Assembly (NCBI GenBank): GCA_036794395.1
Contig: DAIRGS010000211.1
Coordinates: 1-12,480, forward strand
Origin: DASXMX01 sp036794395
GTDB taxonomy: Bacteria; Planctomycetota; Phycisphaerae; Tepidisphaerales; Tepidisphaeraceae
Direction of reading: 5' to 3'
DNA: 12,480 nucleotides
Of this stretch, positions 12,449 to 12,480 are shown piece after piece (within the stretch, counting starts at the first letter, position 1; every line of letters begins with the position of its first letter). The translations under genes were made by a program, and so were the position numbers. The notes under the pieces were generated by a model. It saw only the letters and a program-made list of their open reading frames with translations. It was not told the DNA's origin and made no database searches.

Positions 12449-12480
12449 AAAACCAAGTTTCGACAGGTGGACAACCTTCT

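Overview
The window looks like a piece of a chromosome from a planctomycete, most likely Phycisphaerae-like. It is GC-rich, and several genes lack a clear Shine-Dalgarno site. It carries remnants of a small membrane protein family I associate with planctomycetes (an N-terminal LWVRSY signature and a C-terminal YDL...CPECG zinc ribbon) and a fragment of a planctomycete-style ECF sigma factor. Its spacers are full of dispersed hairpin repeats of the kind common in these genomes. This assignment is inference from sequence style; no rRNA or other phylogenetic marker is present. I see no tRNA, rRNA, CRISPR array, transposase, integrase or phage structural gene.

Left part (1-4081): a repeat copy (1-95), an M48 zinc metalloprotease (minus), a second copy of the same repeat, an unrecognised 250-aa protein (minus), a RimJ/RimL-type GNAT acetyltransferase (plus), a small three-helix membrane protein in AT-richer DNA (plus), and an unrecognised 200-aa helical protein (minus). 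Positions 3234-3478 hold nothing I can name.

Middle (4082-7512): a spacer with a dispersed hairpin repeat, a Ycf46-like AAA ATPase followed 25 bp later by a Uma2-family putative endonuclease (a likely co-transcribed pair), and a convergent soluble histidine kinase without a partner response regulator. Three GTTGCA hexamers spaced exactly 10 bp apart lie upstream of the kinase.

Debris zone (7513-10004): about 2.5 kb without a clearly intact gene. It holds an AT-rich repeat, a cluster of TGTCGCA/TGCGACA words with a perfect 16-bp inverted repeat, and a 229-bp imperfect palindrome made of two opposed copies of the repeat also found at 4270. That palindrome interrupts the 3' part of an LWVRSY-type gene. 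Beyond it lie the tail of another member of the same family, fused back-to-back to a piece of an ECF sigma factor, and a frameshifted open frame with one membrane helix.

Right part (10005-12480): a PAP2 lipid phosphatase (plus), an unrecognised 250-aa protein (minus), a spacer with a CACCGCAGAG-type inverted repeat, and a small beta-carbonic-anhydrase-like protein (plus). A terminator-like hairpin follows it inside a third copy of the first repeat family, inverted relative to the copy at position 1.

The intact genes are mostly single, unrelated housekeeping or accessory functions on alternating strands, not one pathway. The most informative content is in the repeats: at least seven families, with covarying stems, genes truncated by them, and two copies placed in the same sense just after gene 3' ends. 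I do not see a convincing new multi-gene system; the AAA ATPase-Uma2 pair is the nearest to a functional module.
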